Positions 1 through 9,302 of a DNA stretch of 64,000 nt are shown in pieces. Numbering within the stretch: position 1 is the first letter of the stretch; every line of letters begins with the position of its first letter. Source of the stretch: Sva-07 sp963829585 (GTDB lineage Bacteria; Actinomycetota; Acidimicrobiia; Acidimicrobiales; Ilumatobacteraceae); the NCBI GenBank assembly GCA_963829585.1, contig CAWHJD010000030.1:62001-126000 (forward strand), in the 5' to 3' direction. Below the pieces are notes generated by a model, which had not been told where the DNA came from, did not search any database, and saw only the letters and a program-made list of their open reading frames with translations. The position numbers and the translations under genes were made by a program.

Positions 1-127
1 CGGCGATGACGCCGGCGCACACCGCCGCGGTCGCGGCCAGCGCCACCACGATGCGGCGAACCCGCACGAGGCGAATTCGGGTCGGGCACGCTGAGTTATC
101 GGTGGGTGTCGGTGTGGTGTGGGTCAT
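1..127 (-). CDS. N-terminus of a membrane or secreted protein, cut by the window edge
   Basis: Reading leftward from an ATG at 127, about 42 codons are visible. A polar start (MTHTTPTPTDN) is followed by a basic stretch (RIRLVRVRR) and then a hydrophobic Ala/Val-rich segment, which looks like a signal anchor or the first membrane helix. The rest lies outside the window, so the function cannot be named. It diverges from the MocA-like gene at 330. The 128-329 spacer holds no other gene that I can support; it contains the -10 box of the 330 gene. Confidence 0.55.
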   Translation of the reverse strand, partial: MTHTTPTPTDNSACPTRIRLVRVRRIVVALAATAAVCAGVIA

Positions 128-317
128 GGTCCGCTCGGGTCGAATCGCACGTACCGGTCGAACCGGCCCGCATGACGAATCGGTAACATATCGTCACGAG
201 ATCGCAATACTCAAGCGCGGGAGCCAGATTTTTGTCATCCGACCGTCATCTCGCCGACGGGTCCGGACCGCTCGGATGGGTCCCGGCGCCGCGTCCACGG
301 GTCCTGGATCAGCCCCG

Positions 318-323
318 TACGCT
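318..323 (+). promoter_or_regulatory. -10 box of a leaderless promoter (TACGCT)
   Basis: TACGCT fits the actinobacterial -10 pattern TANNNT. Only 6 nt separate it from the ATG at 330, so the transcript should start at or next to the start codon. No Shine-Dalgarno is present. Confidence 0.5.
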
Positions 324-329
324 GGGTGA

Positions 330-923
330 ATGTCGCCCGTCACCGCCGCTGTCATCCTGGCTGCCGGCGCCGGCTCGCGTTGGAGCGGCGAGGGACACAA
401 ATTGTCGGCTGAACTGCCCGCGACGCCCGTGGAGCCGGCAGCGACCGTGTTCGAACGAGCCCTCGCCCATGTCGTCGCCGCTCGGGTCGGCCCGGTGATC
501 GTGGTCACCGGGGCCGTCGCCGACATCGTCGCGGTCCCACACCTCCGTGAGGTGACGGTCCGCCACAATCCACGCTGGGCCGAAGGACAGATGACGTCGC
601 TGCGCGCCGGACTCGATGCGGCCGGCGAGCTCGGATGCGACGCCGTCGTGGTCGGACTGGCCGATCAACCCTTCATCACACCCGGCGCATGGCGCAGCGT
701 CGCCGCCACCGACGCCCCGATCGCCGTGGCAACGTACGGCGGCCGGCGCGGCAACCCGGTCAGGCTCAGCTCGGCCGTCTGGGCGCTCCTGCCGCCCGAC
801 GGCGACGAGGGAGCACGGTCACTGATGCGAGTTCGACCCGACCTCGTACGTGAAGTACCGTGCACTGGTTCATCCGCCGACATCGACACCGAAGAGGACC
901 TCCGACGATGGCAGAACAGTTGA
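330..923 (+). CDS. MocA/MobA-like nucleotidyltransferase
   Basis: A 197-residue protein of the NTP-transferase_3 family. It shows the nucleotide-binding start LAAGAGSRW (residues 10-18), the NPRWAEGQMTSL segment (80-91) and the metal/nucleotide motif VGLADQP (108-114). MocA enzymes transfer CMP to molybdopterin for xanthine or CO dehydrogenase type enzymes; MobA uses GTP. The downstream coxG overlaps it by 16 nt (ATG at 908, stop ending at 923), which implies translational coupling and a role in maturing a molybdenum hydroxylase. The structural genes of that enzyme are not in this window. The usual Lys of the LAAGxSxRMGxxK signature is spread out here (SRWSGEGHK). Whether CTP or GTP is used cannot be told. 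Confidence 0.82.
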   Translation: MSPVTAAVILAAGAGSRWSGEGHKLSAELPATPVEPAATVFERALAHVVAARVGPVIVVTGAVADIVAVPHLREVTVRHNPRWAEGQMTSLRAGLDAAGELGCDAVVVGLADQPFITPGAWRSVAATDAPIAVATYGGRRGNPVRLSSAVWALLPPDGDEGARSLMRVRPDLVREVPCTGSSADIDTEEDLRRWQNS

Positions 924-1592
924 TCAACGAGTTCACGGTCAATCGACCCATCGACGAGGCATGGCCGCTCATCACCGACCTCGAGCGCATCGCGCCGTGC
1001 CTCCCCGGGGCCGAGCTGCAAGAGGTCGAAGGTGACACCTACCGCGGCGTGGTGAAGGTGAAGCTCGGTGCCATCAGCAGCCAGTTCAAGGGTGAGGCCC
1101 ACTTCATCGAGCGCGACGACGAGAACTACCGCGCCGTGATCAAGGGGGCGGGCCGCGACACCGGCGGCCGCGGGAATGCATCGGCAGAGATCACGGCGCA
1201 GGCCGAGTCACTGTCGCCGACGAGCACCCGGGTCGCGGTCACCACCGACCTGCACATCACCGGCAAGGTCGCCCAGTTCGGCCGCGGGATCATGGGTGAC
1301 GTCAGCTCGAAGCTGATGGCCCAGTTCGCCGACAACCTGAACCAGATGATCGACGAGCAGGGCATGGTCGCACCGCAACCGGCAGCACCGGAACCGGCAG
1401 CCGCCGGAACCGAGCACCTCCGACGAGGCGGCGACGGCCCCCTCGGCACCCACCGTCCGCAAGATCGAGGGTGCTGCGGCCGAGCCGATCGATCTGATGG
1501 AGGTCGGAGGCAGCTCCATCGTCAAGCGAGTGGCACCGGCGATCATCGCCATCATCGTGCTGCTGTTCCTCCTGCGACGCCGTCGCCACTGA
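908..1592 (+). CDS. coxG: CoxG-like SRPBCC protein (CO dehydrogenase subunit G family), frameshifted
   Basis: Starts at the ATG at 908 (MAEQLINEFTVNRPIDEAW). The body is a complete SRPBCC/START-like CoxG domain of about 150 residues. CoxG proteins bind hydrophobic ligands and are thought to help attach CO dehydrogenase to the membrane and to menaquinone. The reading frame breaks near 1408-1412: one extra G makes it run on into the next gene. In the corrected frame the protein has a Ser/Ala/Pro-rich linker and then a C-terminal membrane anchor (IVKRVAPAIIAIIVLLFLL) followed by RRRRH and TGA at 1590-1592. That matches the known CoxG layout of a domain plus C-terminal anchor. The stop overlaps the next ATG (TGATG). 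Confidence 0.8.
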
Positions 1593-2614
1593 TGGACGAT
1601 CGGGTTCGCGTCGCGCAGCTGCTCGGTCGCGAACCCCAGGGCGCGTTCGACGTGGTGGTTCGTGACGACAGCGGCGACCCGGTCGTCGTCCGCAACGCAC
1701 CGCTGCTCGACGACGGCACACCGATGCCCACCCGGTACTACCTCGTCGGGGCCGAGCTCGTCCGGGAGGTGAGTCGGCTCGAAGCCGAGGGCGGCGTTCG
1801 ACGCGCCGAGGCCGAGGTCGATGCCGCTGCGCTGGCGGCAGCCCACGATCGGTACGCCGCCGAGCGCGACGCCGCGATTCCCGCCGACCACGCGGGGCCC
1901 CGCCCGTACGGCGGCGTCGGCGGCACGCGCACCGGTGTCAAGTGCCTCCACGCGCACGTCGCCTACGCCCTCGCCGGCGGCGACGATCCGGTCGGCCGGT
2001 GGGCCCTCGCCCGACTCGGCGCCACGGGGCAGATCCCTGCGCCGATCCCTGCGCCGATCAGCGACGCACTCGCCGGCACGCTCATCCTGCGGCTCGGCGA
2101 CCACTCGACCGAGGTCACCATGGTCGGCGACGGAACGTTCACACTGCCCATCGGGCCCGTGACCCTCTTCGAGGGGCCGCTCGAACGAGCCGATCCGCCG
2201 TCGCCGGCGCATCTCACCAACGCCCTCGGGCTGGTGACGGACCACCTCGACGACATCATCATCGCCGCGCCGGCAGTCACTGCGTCGACGTCGGTGGTGG
2301 CCATCGGCCCCCACGCCGAGGCCATGGCGCGGGTGGAGATCGGCGACTCGCAGATCCCGGCCGGCTACCGGCTCCGGCGGTCCGACGCCGACGAGGTCTT
2401 CCGGACGCTGGCCGTGGAACCGGTGACCGATCGCCGCCACAATCCGGGCCTCGACGACGACCACGTCGAAACGATCATCGCCACGTGTTGCGTGCTCCTC
2501 GGTGTCATGCGCCGACTCGACCTCGACGCCATCGGCATCGCCGCAGACCAGCACGGCATCGCCGCAGACCAGCACGGCATCGCCGCGGACCGGGACCGAC
2601 GGGTGGCGACCTGA
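1592..2614 (+). CDS. DUF501 fused to a truncated Ppx/GppA phosphatase-like domain
   Basis: Begins at an ATG overlapping the coxG stop. Residues 1-145 are a DUF501 domain with its conserved VKCLHAHVAY block (116-125). Residues about 162-330 resemble only the second half of the Ppx/GppA fold: RLGDHSTEV replaces the usual DIGGGSTE motif, LPIGPVTL corresponds to the S-LGAVRLTE strand, and the RLRRSDADEVFRTL and PGLDDDHVETIIATC helices follow. The N-terminal ATP-binding half (DCGTNS) is absent, and no room for it exists in any frame between the domains. DUF501 and ppx are normally separate neighbours in actinobacteria, so this is a fusion with partial loss, and phosphatase activity is doubtful. 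The C-terminus carries a 7-residue repeat (HGIAADQ). It overlaps the next ATG by one base. Confidence 0.72.
   Translation: MDDRVRVAQLLGREPQGAFDVVVRDDSGDPVVVRNAPLLDDGTPMPTRYYLVGAELVREVSRLEAEGGVRRAEAEVDAAALAAAHDRYAAERDAAIPADHAGPRPYGGVGGTRTGVKCLHAHVAYALAGGDDPVGRWALARLGATGQIPAPIPAPISDALAGTLILRLGDHSTEVTMVGDGTFTLPIGPVTLFEGPLERADPPSPAHLTNALGLVTDHLDDIIIAAPAVTASTSVVAIGPHAEAMARVEIGDSQIPAGYRLRRSDADEVFRTLAVEPVTDRRHNPGLDDDHVETIIATCCVLLGVMRRLDLDAIGIAADQHGIAADQHGIAADRDRRVAT
2534..2590 (+). repeat. 21-nt tandem microrepeat inside the DUF501-Ppx gene
   Basis: Two exact copies of a 21-nt unit and a third partial copy encode a repeated GIAADQH peptide near the C-terminus. A shorter 12-nt repeat encoding IPAP lies at about 2034-2058 in the interdomain linker. 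Both look like replication-slippage products in linker sequence. Confidence 0.8.
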
Positions 2615-3252
2615 TGGTGCTGCGTCATCCCGCTCGGACCTCGTCGCCGGTACGCCTCTACGGACGCCGCGTGGTCCTTCGCCCCCTCGCCGCCAACGAC
2701 TTTCGCGCCTGGAGCGAAGTCCGTCAGCGCAACGCGGACTGGCTCACCGTGTGGGAGCCCAGCCGGCCGGTCCATCAGTCCGACCCGGTGACCGACCGCG
2801 GCGCCTTCACCGCGCGATGCCAACAGCGTGACCGCGACCGGAGCGTCGGGTCGGCGTATCAATTCGGCCTGTTCGTCGACAACCACGTCGCCGGCGAGGT
2901 GAACCTCAACAACGTGATCCGCGGCGCCATGCAGTCGGGCACGATCGGCTACTGGATCGACCAGCGTCACGCCGGACAGTCCTACGTTGCCGAAGCCGTG
3001 GTGGTGGTGCTCCAGTTCGCGTTCGAGCAGCTCCTGCTGCATCGCATCGAGATCTGTATCGTGCCCCGCAACGCTCGCAGCCGCCGGATCATGGAGAAGC
3101 TCCAGATCCGTGAAGAGGGCCTCGCCGAGCGATATCTGGAGATCAACGGGACGTGGGAGGACCACATCCGTTACGGCATCACGATCGAGGAGTGGCACGC
3201 TCGCCGCGACGAGCTGCTCGCGACGTGGATCGAACGCCGCGATCTGGTCTGA
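2614..3252 (+). CDS. GNAT N-acetyltransferase, RimJ/RimL type
   Basis: A 212-residue protein. It has the typical RimJ opening (VRLYGRRVVLRPLAANDFRAW), the GYWIDQRHAGQSYVAEA segment around residues 111-127 that forms the acetyl-CoA site, and the late block RIEICIVPRNARSRRIMEKL followed by GLAERYLEINGTWEDH. Members acetylate the N-terminus of ribosomal proteins or small amines; the substrate here is unknown. The start codon overlaps the stop of the DUF501 fusion, so it is co-translated with it. It converges on the gene ending at 3305. The 52-nt gap holds a short tandem repeat (GGTCCGAACCCGA, twice plus a partial copy). Confidence 0.88.
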   Translation: MVLRHPARTSSPVRLYGRRVVLRPLAANDFRAWSEVRQRNADWLTVWEPSRPVHQSDPVTDRGAFTARCQQRDRDRSVGSAYQFGLFVDNHVAGEVNLNNVIRGAMQSGTIGYWIDQRHAGQSYVAEAVVVVLQFAFEQLLLHRIEICIVPRNARSRRIMEKLQIREEGLAERYLEINGTWEDHIRYGITIEEWHARRDELLATWIERRDLV

Positions 3253-3304
3253 CCGACTGGTCCGAACCCGACAGGTCCGAACCCGAGAGGTCAGAAGTCG
3301 CCCG

Positions 3305-3640
3305 TCAGGCGACGAGGCCGTCGCCCTTGCTCAACACGAGGTGCTGCTCGGCGCGGGCACGGCGCAGCTGCGTGCGGCGCTTCCACATCTTGGTCTTCCA
3401 GTGGCGCTTGGTGCGGCTGCGCTTCGCGAACTTGCTCTTGGCCACCTCGGCATCGTGGTGGTGGATGGGCTTCCACGCTGCGCCGGGCTCGTGGACGTCG
3501 TCGGGCTCGAGGCCCGAACTCACATCCTGAGCAACAGTCTGGAGCTCGACATGGATGCGGTGCCGTTCGCTGTGGGCGTGGGCACGCACTTCCTTCTTGA
3601 GCGGGACCAAGACTTCCTCGGTGCGATGACGCTGGCTCAT
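3305..3640 (-). CDS. Small very basic conserved hypothetical protein
   Basis: A 111-residue protein not matched to a named family. The N-terminal half is mixed. The C-terminal half is strongly basic (KSKFAKRSRTKRHWKTKMWK), suggesting RNA, DNA or ribosome binding. A good Shine-Dalgarno (GGAGGT, about 9 nt upstream of the ATG) and a possible -10 box (TAGGTT, minus strand of 3699-3704) about 60 nt upstream support it as a real leadered gene. That differs from the many leaderless genes around it. Confidence 0.65.
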   Translation of the reverse strand: MSQRHRTEEVLVPLKKEVRAHAHSERHRIHVELQTVAQDVSSGLEPDDVHEPGAAWKPIHHHDAEVAKSKFAKRSRTKRHWKTKMWKRRTQLRRARAEQHLVLSKGDGLVA

Positions 3641-3795
3641 TCAGGGCTACCTCCTGCTTCGTGGACTGGCCACGGTGGTTTCGGTGCTTGCATCGCCAAA
3701 CCTAGTGCACCTCACAGGCGGCGTCACAGGTTCTCTGTAACGATCGTGCGCGATTGCGGCTTCAAGGCCGCACGACCCCGGGCCGATGAACCCGT

Positions 3796-4803
3796 GTGGA
3801 CACCCTGCCGCCGCCCAGCCCACTCGCTCCGTCGAACACCCACACCGACTCGATCATCGATCGGGAGGCCCATGCCGTTGCTGCGCTCGGCGCCCGTCTC
3901 ATCGGCACGATGAACGCGGTCGTGGCCGGCAAGCACGAGGTCGTCGAGGTCAGCGTCGCCACGCTGCTGGCGGGCGGGCACCTGCTGATCGAGGACATCC
4001 CCGGGGTCGGCAAGACCCTGCTCGCCCAGGTTCTGGCGCGAGCCGTCGGTGGCAGTTTCCACCGCATCCAGGGCACATCGGACCTGTTGCCCGCCGACAT
4101 CACCGGCTCGATGGTCCCGAGTGGCCAACTCGACGTCGATGGCATGCGGTTCCGGCCCGGGCCCGTGTTCGCCAACATCGTCGTGTTCGACGAACTCAAC
4201 CGGGCAACGCCTCGTACACAGTCCGCACTGCTCGAGCTCGCCGAGGAGTCCACGGTCACCGTCGACGGTGTCAGCCACCGCCTCCCCCATCCGTTCATGC
4301 TCGTGGCCACGCAGAACCCGATCGACATCGCCGGCACGTACGGGCTCGGCGAGGGTGCCCTCGACCGCTTCCACGCGGTCGTGACACCCGGGCGCGCGTC
4401 CGCCGCCTCCGAGGTCGAGGTCCTCACCGGCAGACGCGGACGATCGATGCTCGATGCCGTCGAGCCCGTCGTGACGCTGGCTGAGCTCATCGCCGCCCGC
4501 GAGGTGGTCGCCACGGTCCGGATCACCGACGCCGTGGCCGCGTACGTCGTCGAGTTGCTCGACGCGACCCGCACCGACCCGCGAGTACGCGTCGGCGCAT
4601 CAACGCGTGGCGGCGTCGCGATCGTGGCGATCGCGCGAGCCTTCGCCGCGCTCGACGGCCGCAATTACGTCACCGCGCACGACGTCGTACGGGCAAGCGT
4701 GCCGGCACTGGCCCATCGTGTCGCCGGTTCCACGTCGACGGTCGCCGCCGGGCGGGACATCGCGGCCGAGTGCGTGTCGAGGGTCGCGCCCCCGACGGTC
4801 TGA
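3796..4803 (+). CDS. MoxR-family AAA+ ATPase
   Basis: A 335-residue AAA_3 ATPase with a GTG start. It has Walker A EDIPGVGKTLLAQ (about residues 66-78), Walker B VVFDELNRA (about 130-138), sensor 1 in LVATQNPID, and the AAA lid C-terminus (VGASTRGGVAI). MoxR proteins act as chaperones that activate or assemble partner proteins carrying VWA or DUF58 domains. It is followed 2 nt later by a DUF58 gene and then a transglutaminase, the classic MoxR-DUF58-TgpA operon linked to cell-envelope processes. No leaderless -10 box is seen at this start; TAACGA further upstream (3737) is only a weak candidate. Confidence 0.92.
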   Translation: MDTLPPPSPLAPSNTHTDSIIDREAHAVAALGARLIGTMNAVVAGKHEVVEVSVATLLAGGHLLIEDIPGVGKTLLAQVLARAVGGSFHRIQGTSDLLPADITGSMVPSGQLDVDGMRFRPGPVFANIVVFDELNRATPRTQSALLELAEESTVTVDGVSHRLPHPFMLVATQNPIDIAGTYGLGEGALDRFHAVVTPGRASAASEVEVLTGRRGRSMLDAVEPVVTLAELIAAREVVATVRITDAVAAYVVELLDATRTDPRVRVGASTRGGVAIVAIARAFAALDGRNYVTAHDVVRASVPALAHRVAGSTSTVAAGRDIAAECVSRVAPPTV

Positions 4804-4805
4804 GC

Positions 4806-5763
4806 GTGGTCGGCGACGTGCACACCCGCCCCGTGGGCCTGTCGCCCGGAGCCGGCGCGTTCGTCGCCACCTGGCTCGTCGCGGGAATGATCGCCCGCCT
4901 GACGGGCACTCCCGTGCTCATTGCCTTGATGGCGGCACTGCTCGTGGCCGTCGTCGTCGAGGCACTGGCCGGATGGTCGACTGCTCGACGCACCAGCATC
5001 GTCTCGGTCGCGGCGCCCACCGTGACCACGGTCGATTCGCCGGCGGTGCTCCGGGTGACCGTCGCCGGGTCCCGACGTCCGGCGCAGCGGCCGGCTCCGA
5101 CTCTCCACGTCGCGTCACGCCGATTCGGACGTCGCCGCCGGGGTGCTGCCGCCGGGCGGACGCCGCAGCGAGATCGTGGTGAACGCCGTGTTCGGCGAAC
5201 CCGGCATCGTGACGGTGTTGCACACGACGATCGAGATCGCCGGACCGTTCGGTCTCGTCTGGTGGCGGCATCGGGGGGAGGTCGCCGTCGGGAAGGTGCA
5301 CGTCGCTCCCGTGGGCCTGGACGGCCTCCTCGACGTCATCAGCTCGACTGCACGACACGAGGGTCTGGTCGCGACGGAACGCGGCAACCACCGCGGCGAC
5401 GTCGACGGTGTTCGCGCGTGGCGTGACGGCGATGCGGTCGGCTCGATCCACTGGCCGTCGTCGCTGCGTGTCGGCGATCTGATCGTCCACGACCGTGCGG
5501 CGGCCGCCGACGAACGCTGGGTCGTCGATCTCGATGCGCTCGTCGCCGGACCCGTCGACGATTCCACAGCCGCACGACTGCGGTGCACGCTCGACCACGG
5601 TGTCCGGCGCGGGCACGACGTCGCGGTGATGGTCGGCGGCGAGCCGTCGCCCGTGCGCAGCGACGACGAGGCCGCCGCCTGGGCCGCATGGACCGCCGAG
5701 GCCGTCTCGCGCGACGTCACTGTGCGACGCCCGGCGTGGTGGAGACGCCCGATCCGGTTGAGC
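4806..5763 (+). CDS. DUF58 domain protein with membrane anchor, frameshifted
   Basis: Likely starts at GTG 4806, 2 nt after the moxR stop. An N-terminal hydrophobic hairpin (about residues 18-55) is followed by a beta-rich extracytoplasmic-like part and the DUF58 core, recognised by the REYRxGDxxRxIHW-type block, here VRAWRDGDAVGSIHWPSSLRVGDLIV. The frame must shift between about 5058 and 5100 to join the two halves. No stop codon is visible before the first membrane helix of the next protein (about 5790), so either a DUF58-TgpA fusion exists or a stop has been lost through an indel. DUF58 proteins are the usual partners of MoxR ATPases; the exact role is unknown. Confidence 0.75.
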
Positions 5764-7847
5764 GTGGTCGAGCCCGACTCGACAGTCGATGCTGCAACGC
5801 GTTGGGCAGCCGGTGCCGCCGCGCTCGCGAGCCTGGCGATGCTCGTCGGAGCGTTGTCCCGGTCGGCAGGCGCTGGTCGTCACGATCACGGTCGGTCTGG
5901 TCCTCGGCGTCGTCGTGTCGACATGGCTCGGCCGGAGGTCGGGCCGACGACCATTGGCACTCCAGGCCGCGATCGTGCTGACGATCGTCGTCGCCTTGGC
6001 GCTGATCGCAGCCGACGCTCGAGGCCTCGACGGCCTGCTTGCGGTCCTGCGCGGACCGATGCCCGACATGTTGATGCTGCTGGTCGTCCTCCACGGCTTC
6101 GAGGTCGTCGACCGGCGCACACTGCGCGTCCATCAGGCGATCACGTTCGCCGTCGCCTCGTACGCCGCCGGACTGCGGATCGACGACGCGCTCGGCTGGT
6201 GGATCGCCGCGTGGGGTGTCGCGTTCTTCGCGTCGCTGTTGCTCACCGGCAGGTCGCAACCGGTGCAACGGACCGGTGCCGTCGGTATCCGCTCGCTGAC
6301 GCGGTCGCTGGCGTGGACGGCCGCTGCGGCGATCGGCACGCTCGCGCTGTTGAGCCTCGTCCCGGTGCCTGACGGCCCGGCCCGGCTCGGCCTCCCGGCG
6401 CTCTCGCCCGACGACGCGCCGTTCGCCCAGCCCGGGGCGTTGGCGTCACCCGACGGGTCACCCACCCCGACCGGAGACGATGTCGGCGACGACCGGGGAT
6501 CGATCGGCGGGGTGGTCGGATACCCGGGATTCACCGAATCGCTCGACACCAGCGTGCGAGGCGACCTCGGCGACGAGGTGGTGATGCGGGTGCGCGCACC
6601 GGAGCCCGCGTTCTGGCGCGGCCAGACCTTCAGCGACTTCGACGGACGCGTGTGGACGGTGTCACCCGTCGTCGGCACGCAACGCGACGGCCCCGTGATC
6701 GACGTGCCGCCGACGCTCGGCGACCAGTCGGGCGCGAGCGTCCCGACCGAGGAGCTGACCCAGACGTACTACATCGAAACCCCTCTGCCGAACATCGTGT
6801 TCGCCGCGGCGCGGCCCACCCGGATCGTCTTCGACGGCGCGTTGTGGACGCGGCCGGACGGCGCGCTCCGGTCCGACGTGACACTCGCTCCCGGCTCGGT
6901 GTACACGGCCATCTCGGAGCGGGTCGCCGTGACCGCCGAGTTGTTACGGGCCCAGGGTGACCTCGGCGAGTTCTATGCGGGATTCCGCCGAGCGGTGGGC
7001 GGCGAGCAGATCGACCCGTTCCTCGAGCTGCCCGACTCGACGACCCGGCGCACGATCGACCTCGCCGCCGAACTGCGCGCCGAGTCGACCTACGACACGA
7101 TCCTCGCCTACGAGCGGTGGCTCGAGGCGAACACCGAGTACGACCTGGATGCACCGGTACCCGCCGAGGGCACCGACGCGGTCGACGACTTCCTGTTCGA
7201 GTCGCAACGAGGTTTCTGCGAACAGATCGCATCGACGCTGACGATCATGCTGCGCAGCCAGGGTGTGCCGGCGCGCCTCGCCACCGGGTACGTCCCGGGC
7301 GAGCGCGATCGGGTGTCGGGCGTGTGGAAGGTGCGTGCCAGCGACGCCCACGCGTGGGTCGAGGTGTGGTTCCCCCAGACCGGATGGCAGGCGTTCGACC
7401 CGACCGCCGCGGTGCCACTGGCCGGCGACGCCGATTCCGGCACGGTCGGCGGCGACCTGGTCGCCGCGGCCCTGTCGTCGATCGGCTCGCACCGGGTCGA
7501 ACTCGCGTTGCTCGCCGTCGCCGCGGCCGCCGTTTGGGCGGTGCTGGCAGCCGTCGGGCGATGGCGTCATCGTCGTCGACGCGGCCGCTGGGGGCTCCTC
7601 CAGGACCGCTTCTCCGCGCTCCCTCTCCCTCCACCCCGGCCCGACCTCCACGGTCTTTCCGGACCCGACCCCGACAGACCGGCTGACGAATCCGCAGCGT
7701 GCTGCGCTCGTCGGTTCCGACGGGCTCGCGGCTTCGGTCGCCACGGTGCTCGACCGCGCGGCGTTCGATCCGGCATGGGTCGACGACGACGAGGTCTACG
7801 CGCGCGCCCGCAGCGCAGTGGACTCGCTGGAACGCAGCGCTCGCTGA
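5764..7847 (+). CDS. TgpA-type membrane transglutaminase-like protein, frameshifted
   Basis: Multi-pass N-terminal half with about six hydrophobic segments between 5780 and 6380, then an extracytoplasmic region with the transglutaminase-like core. The catalytic Cys is in QRGFCEQIASTL, the His in SDAHAWVEVW and the Asp in WQAFDPT. A further membrane helix lies at about 7500-7560, and the C-terminal tail resembles DUF4129. Two frame changes are needed: one near 5855-5870 and one near 7600-7690, after which the tail (SDGLAASVATVLDRAAFDP) reads in another frame to TGA at 7845-7847. The start is uncertain because the upstream DUF58 frame is open into it. It closes the MoxR operon and converges on the crotonase ending at 7856. 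Confidence 0.78.
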
Positions 7848-7855
7848 ACCGGGTA

Positions 7856-8620
7856 CTACTTCGTGGAGATGCGAGACTGCAACGCCGCGAGGCGTTCCGC
7901 GAACCACGGCTGCTGGGTGCTCCAGAGCTGCGGTTCGAGTTCTCGCGCCACCGCCGACGGGTGATCGTCGATGTCGGCCATCGCCTGAATGGTCTGCTTG
8001 GTCGCCATCGCCAGCTCTCGCGGGACCGATGCAGCCTTCGCGGCGAACTCGTGGGCCACCTCGAGCAGCGACTCCGACGGGACCGAGCGGTAGGCGAGCC
8101 CGATGCGCTCGGCCTCCTTGCCGTCGAGGACCTGGCCGAACACGACTGCGGCCATCGCGGCCTGCGGCCCGACGATGCGGCGCAGCATCCACGTGTGACC
8201 ACCGCCGGGATGGATGCCGAGCTGCAGGAACCGGGTGTCGAGCTTCGCGGTGTCGGCGACGATGCGCACGTCGCAGCCGAGGGCGAGGTTCATGCCGGCG
8301 CCGACGGCCGCGCCGTTGACCGCGGCGAGGGTGGGCAGTGGGCTGCGGGCGATGCGCAGGAAGCCCTCGTAGATCGTGCCGAGGCTCTCCCCCGTCGCTT
8401 GCGCGAGATTGCCGAGGTTCGCGCCGGCGCAGAAGGCCGGAGGCGTGCCGGTGACGACCACGGCACCGACGGACTCGTCGGCCTCGAACGCCTCCATCGC
8501 GGCGATGATCTCGGCGACCATGGGGGCCGTCAGCGTGTTGCGTTCGTCGGGGTTGTTCAAGGTGAGAGTGGCCACGCCATCGGCGAGGTCGGTGAGCACG
8601 AACGGGGTCGAACCAGTCAT
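7856..8620 (-). CDS. Crotonase-fold protein lacking both catalytic glutamates
   Basis: A 254-residue enoyl-CoA hydratase/isomerase family protein with a complete fold: LTLNNPDERNTL near the N-terminus, the oxyanion-hole segment FCAGANL (about residue 65), and NGAAVGAGMNLALGCD. In true hydratases two Glu residues sit in GGCELA and QPEILLG. Here the equivalents read GAGMNLA and TRFLQLG, so both are missing. It may act as an isomerase, hydrolase or other CoA enzyme rather than a hydratase; the product name should stay general. It stands alone between the MoxR operon and the divergent gene at 8666. Confidence 0.85.
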   Translation of the reverse strand: MTGSTPFVLTDLADGVATLTLNNPDERNTLTAPMVAEIIAAMEAFEADESVGAVVVTGTPPAFCAGANLGNLAQATGESLGTIYEGFLRIARSPLPTLAAVNGAAVGAGMNLALGCDVRIVADTAKLDTRFLQLGIHPGGGHTWMLRRIVGPQAAMAAVVFGQVLDGKEAERIGLAYRSVPSESLLEVAHEFAAKAASVPRELAMATKQTIQAMADIDDHPSAVARELEPQLWSTQQPWFAERLAALQSRISTK

Positions 8621-8648
8621 GGGGGCAAGTGTGGCACGACCACCCGGT

Positions 8649-8654
8649 TAGCCT
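8649..8654 (+). promoter_or_regulatory. -10 box TAGCCT for the gene at 8666
   Basis: A TANNNT hexamer 11 nt before the ATG at 8666. It lies in the 45-bp spacer shared with the divergent crotonase. Confidence 0.4.
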
Positions 8655-8665
8655 GCCTCTCGCAC

Positions 8666-9285
8666 ATGCTCGACCACGTCTTCACCGATGCCATCAGCGC
8701 CCTGCGTGACGCGTTCGAAGCGGCATTCCTCGAACGCCAGGCGTTCGAGGAGCACTTCCAGGCCGACGTCCTGCTCGGCGACCTCACGTGGGAGACGAGC
8801 TACGGCCTGCCCGGCGAGGGTGAGCCGCCGCGGGTCGTGGCCCACATCACCTTCGACTGGCCGGCGTGGAGCCAGGCCGCCTACCGCCAGTGGTACGTCG
8901 AGGCCGAACTCGAGCGTCGCCCGGCGATCGAGATGGAGATCGTGCTGCGCATCCAGCGCCTCGCGCAGCCCGTCGATCCGCAGATGCTGTTCAACGCCGT
9001 TCCCGAGCAGAGCCCGCTCGTGGGCGACGACCGGATGGAGCGCGCCGGGCTGACCTCGGAGATCGCCCATCCCGACACGGCCACCGATCCGCTCGACCTC
9101 ACCACCGAGTACGCGGCCGAGATCACCTACGAGGGCCTGTACGAACTCGCCGAGGAGACCGTCGCCGACGGTACGAGCACCCTGCTCGACGAGCACTTCG
9201 GTGCTCTCGGCGGTTGGGTCGCGGCGACCCTCGTCAAGCTCGGCGACCTCCCCCTCGCCTTCCTCCCCCCGACGACAACGACTGA
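8666..9285 (+). CDS. Conserved hypothetical acidic protein
   Basis: About 206 residues, acidic, with no signal peptide or membrane helix. The N-terminus (MLDHVFTDAISALRDAF) and the body rich in WxxE and ELxR patterns match no family I can name. As written the frame stays open to 9457, through a long palindrome and into the next gene. Adding one C to the run at 9266-9271 gives an ending LAFLPPDDND and TGA at 9283-9285, just before the palindrome. I therefore place the end there and treat the run-on as a homopolymer miscall. Confidence 0.6.
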
Positions 9286-9302
9286 CCCCGATCATCCGCC
9301 CC

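Noticed and set aside
330..1592. CO dehydrogenase operon
   Set aside because: Only accessory genes (MocA-like, CoxG) are present in the window; the catalytic subunits are not visible, so the claim is limited to accessory functions.
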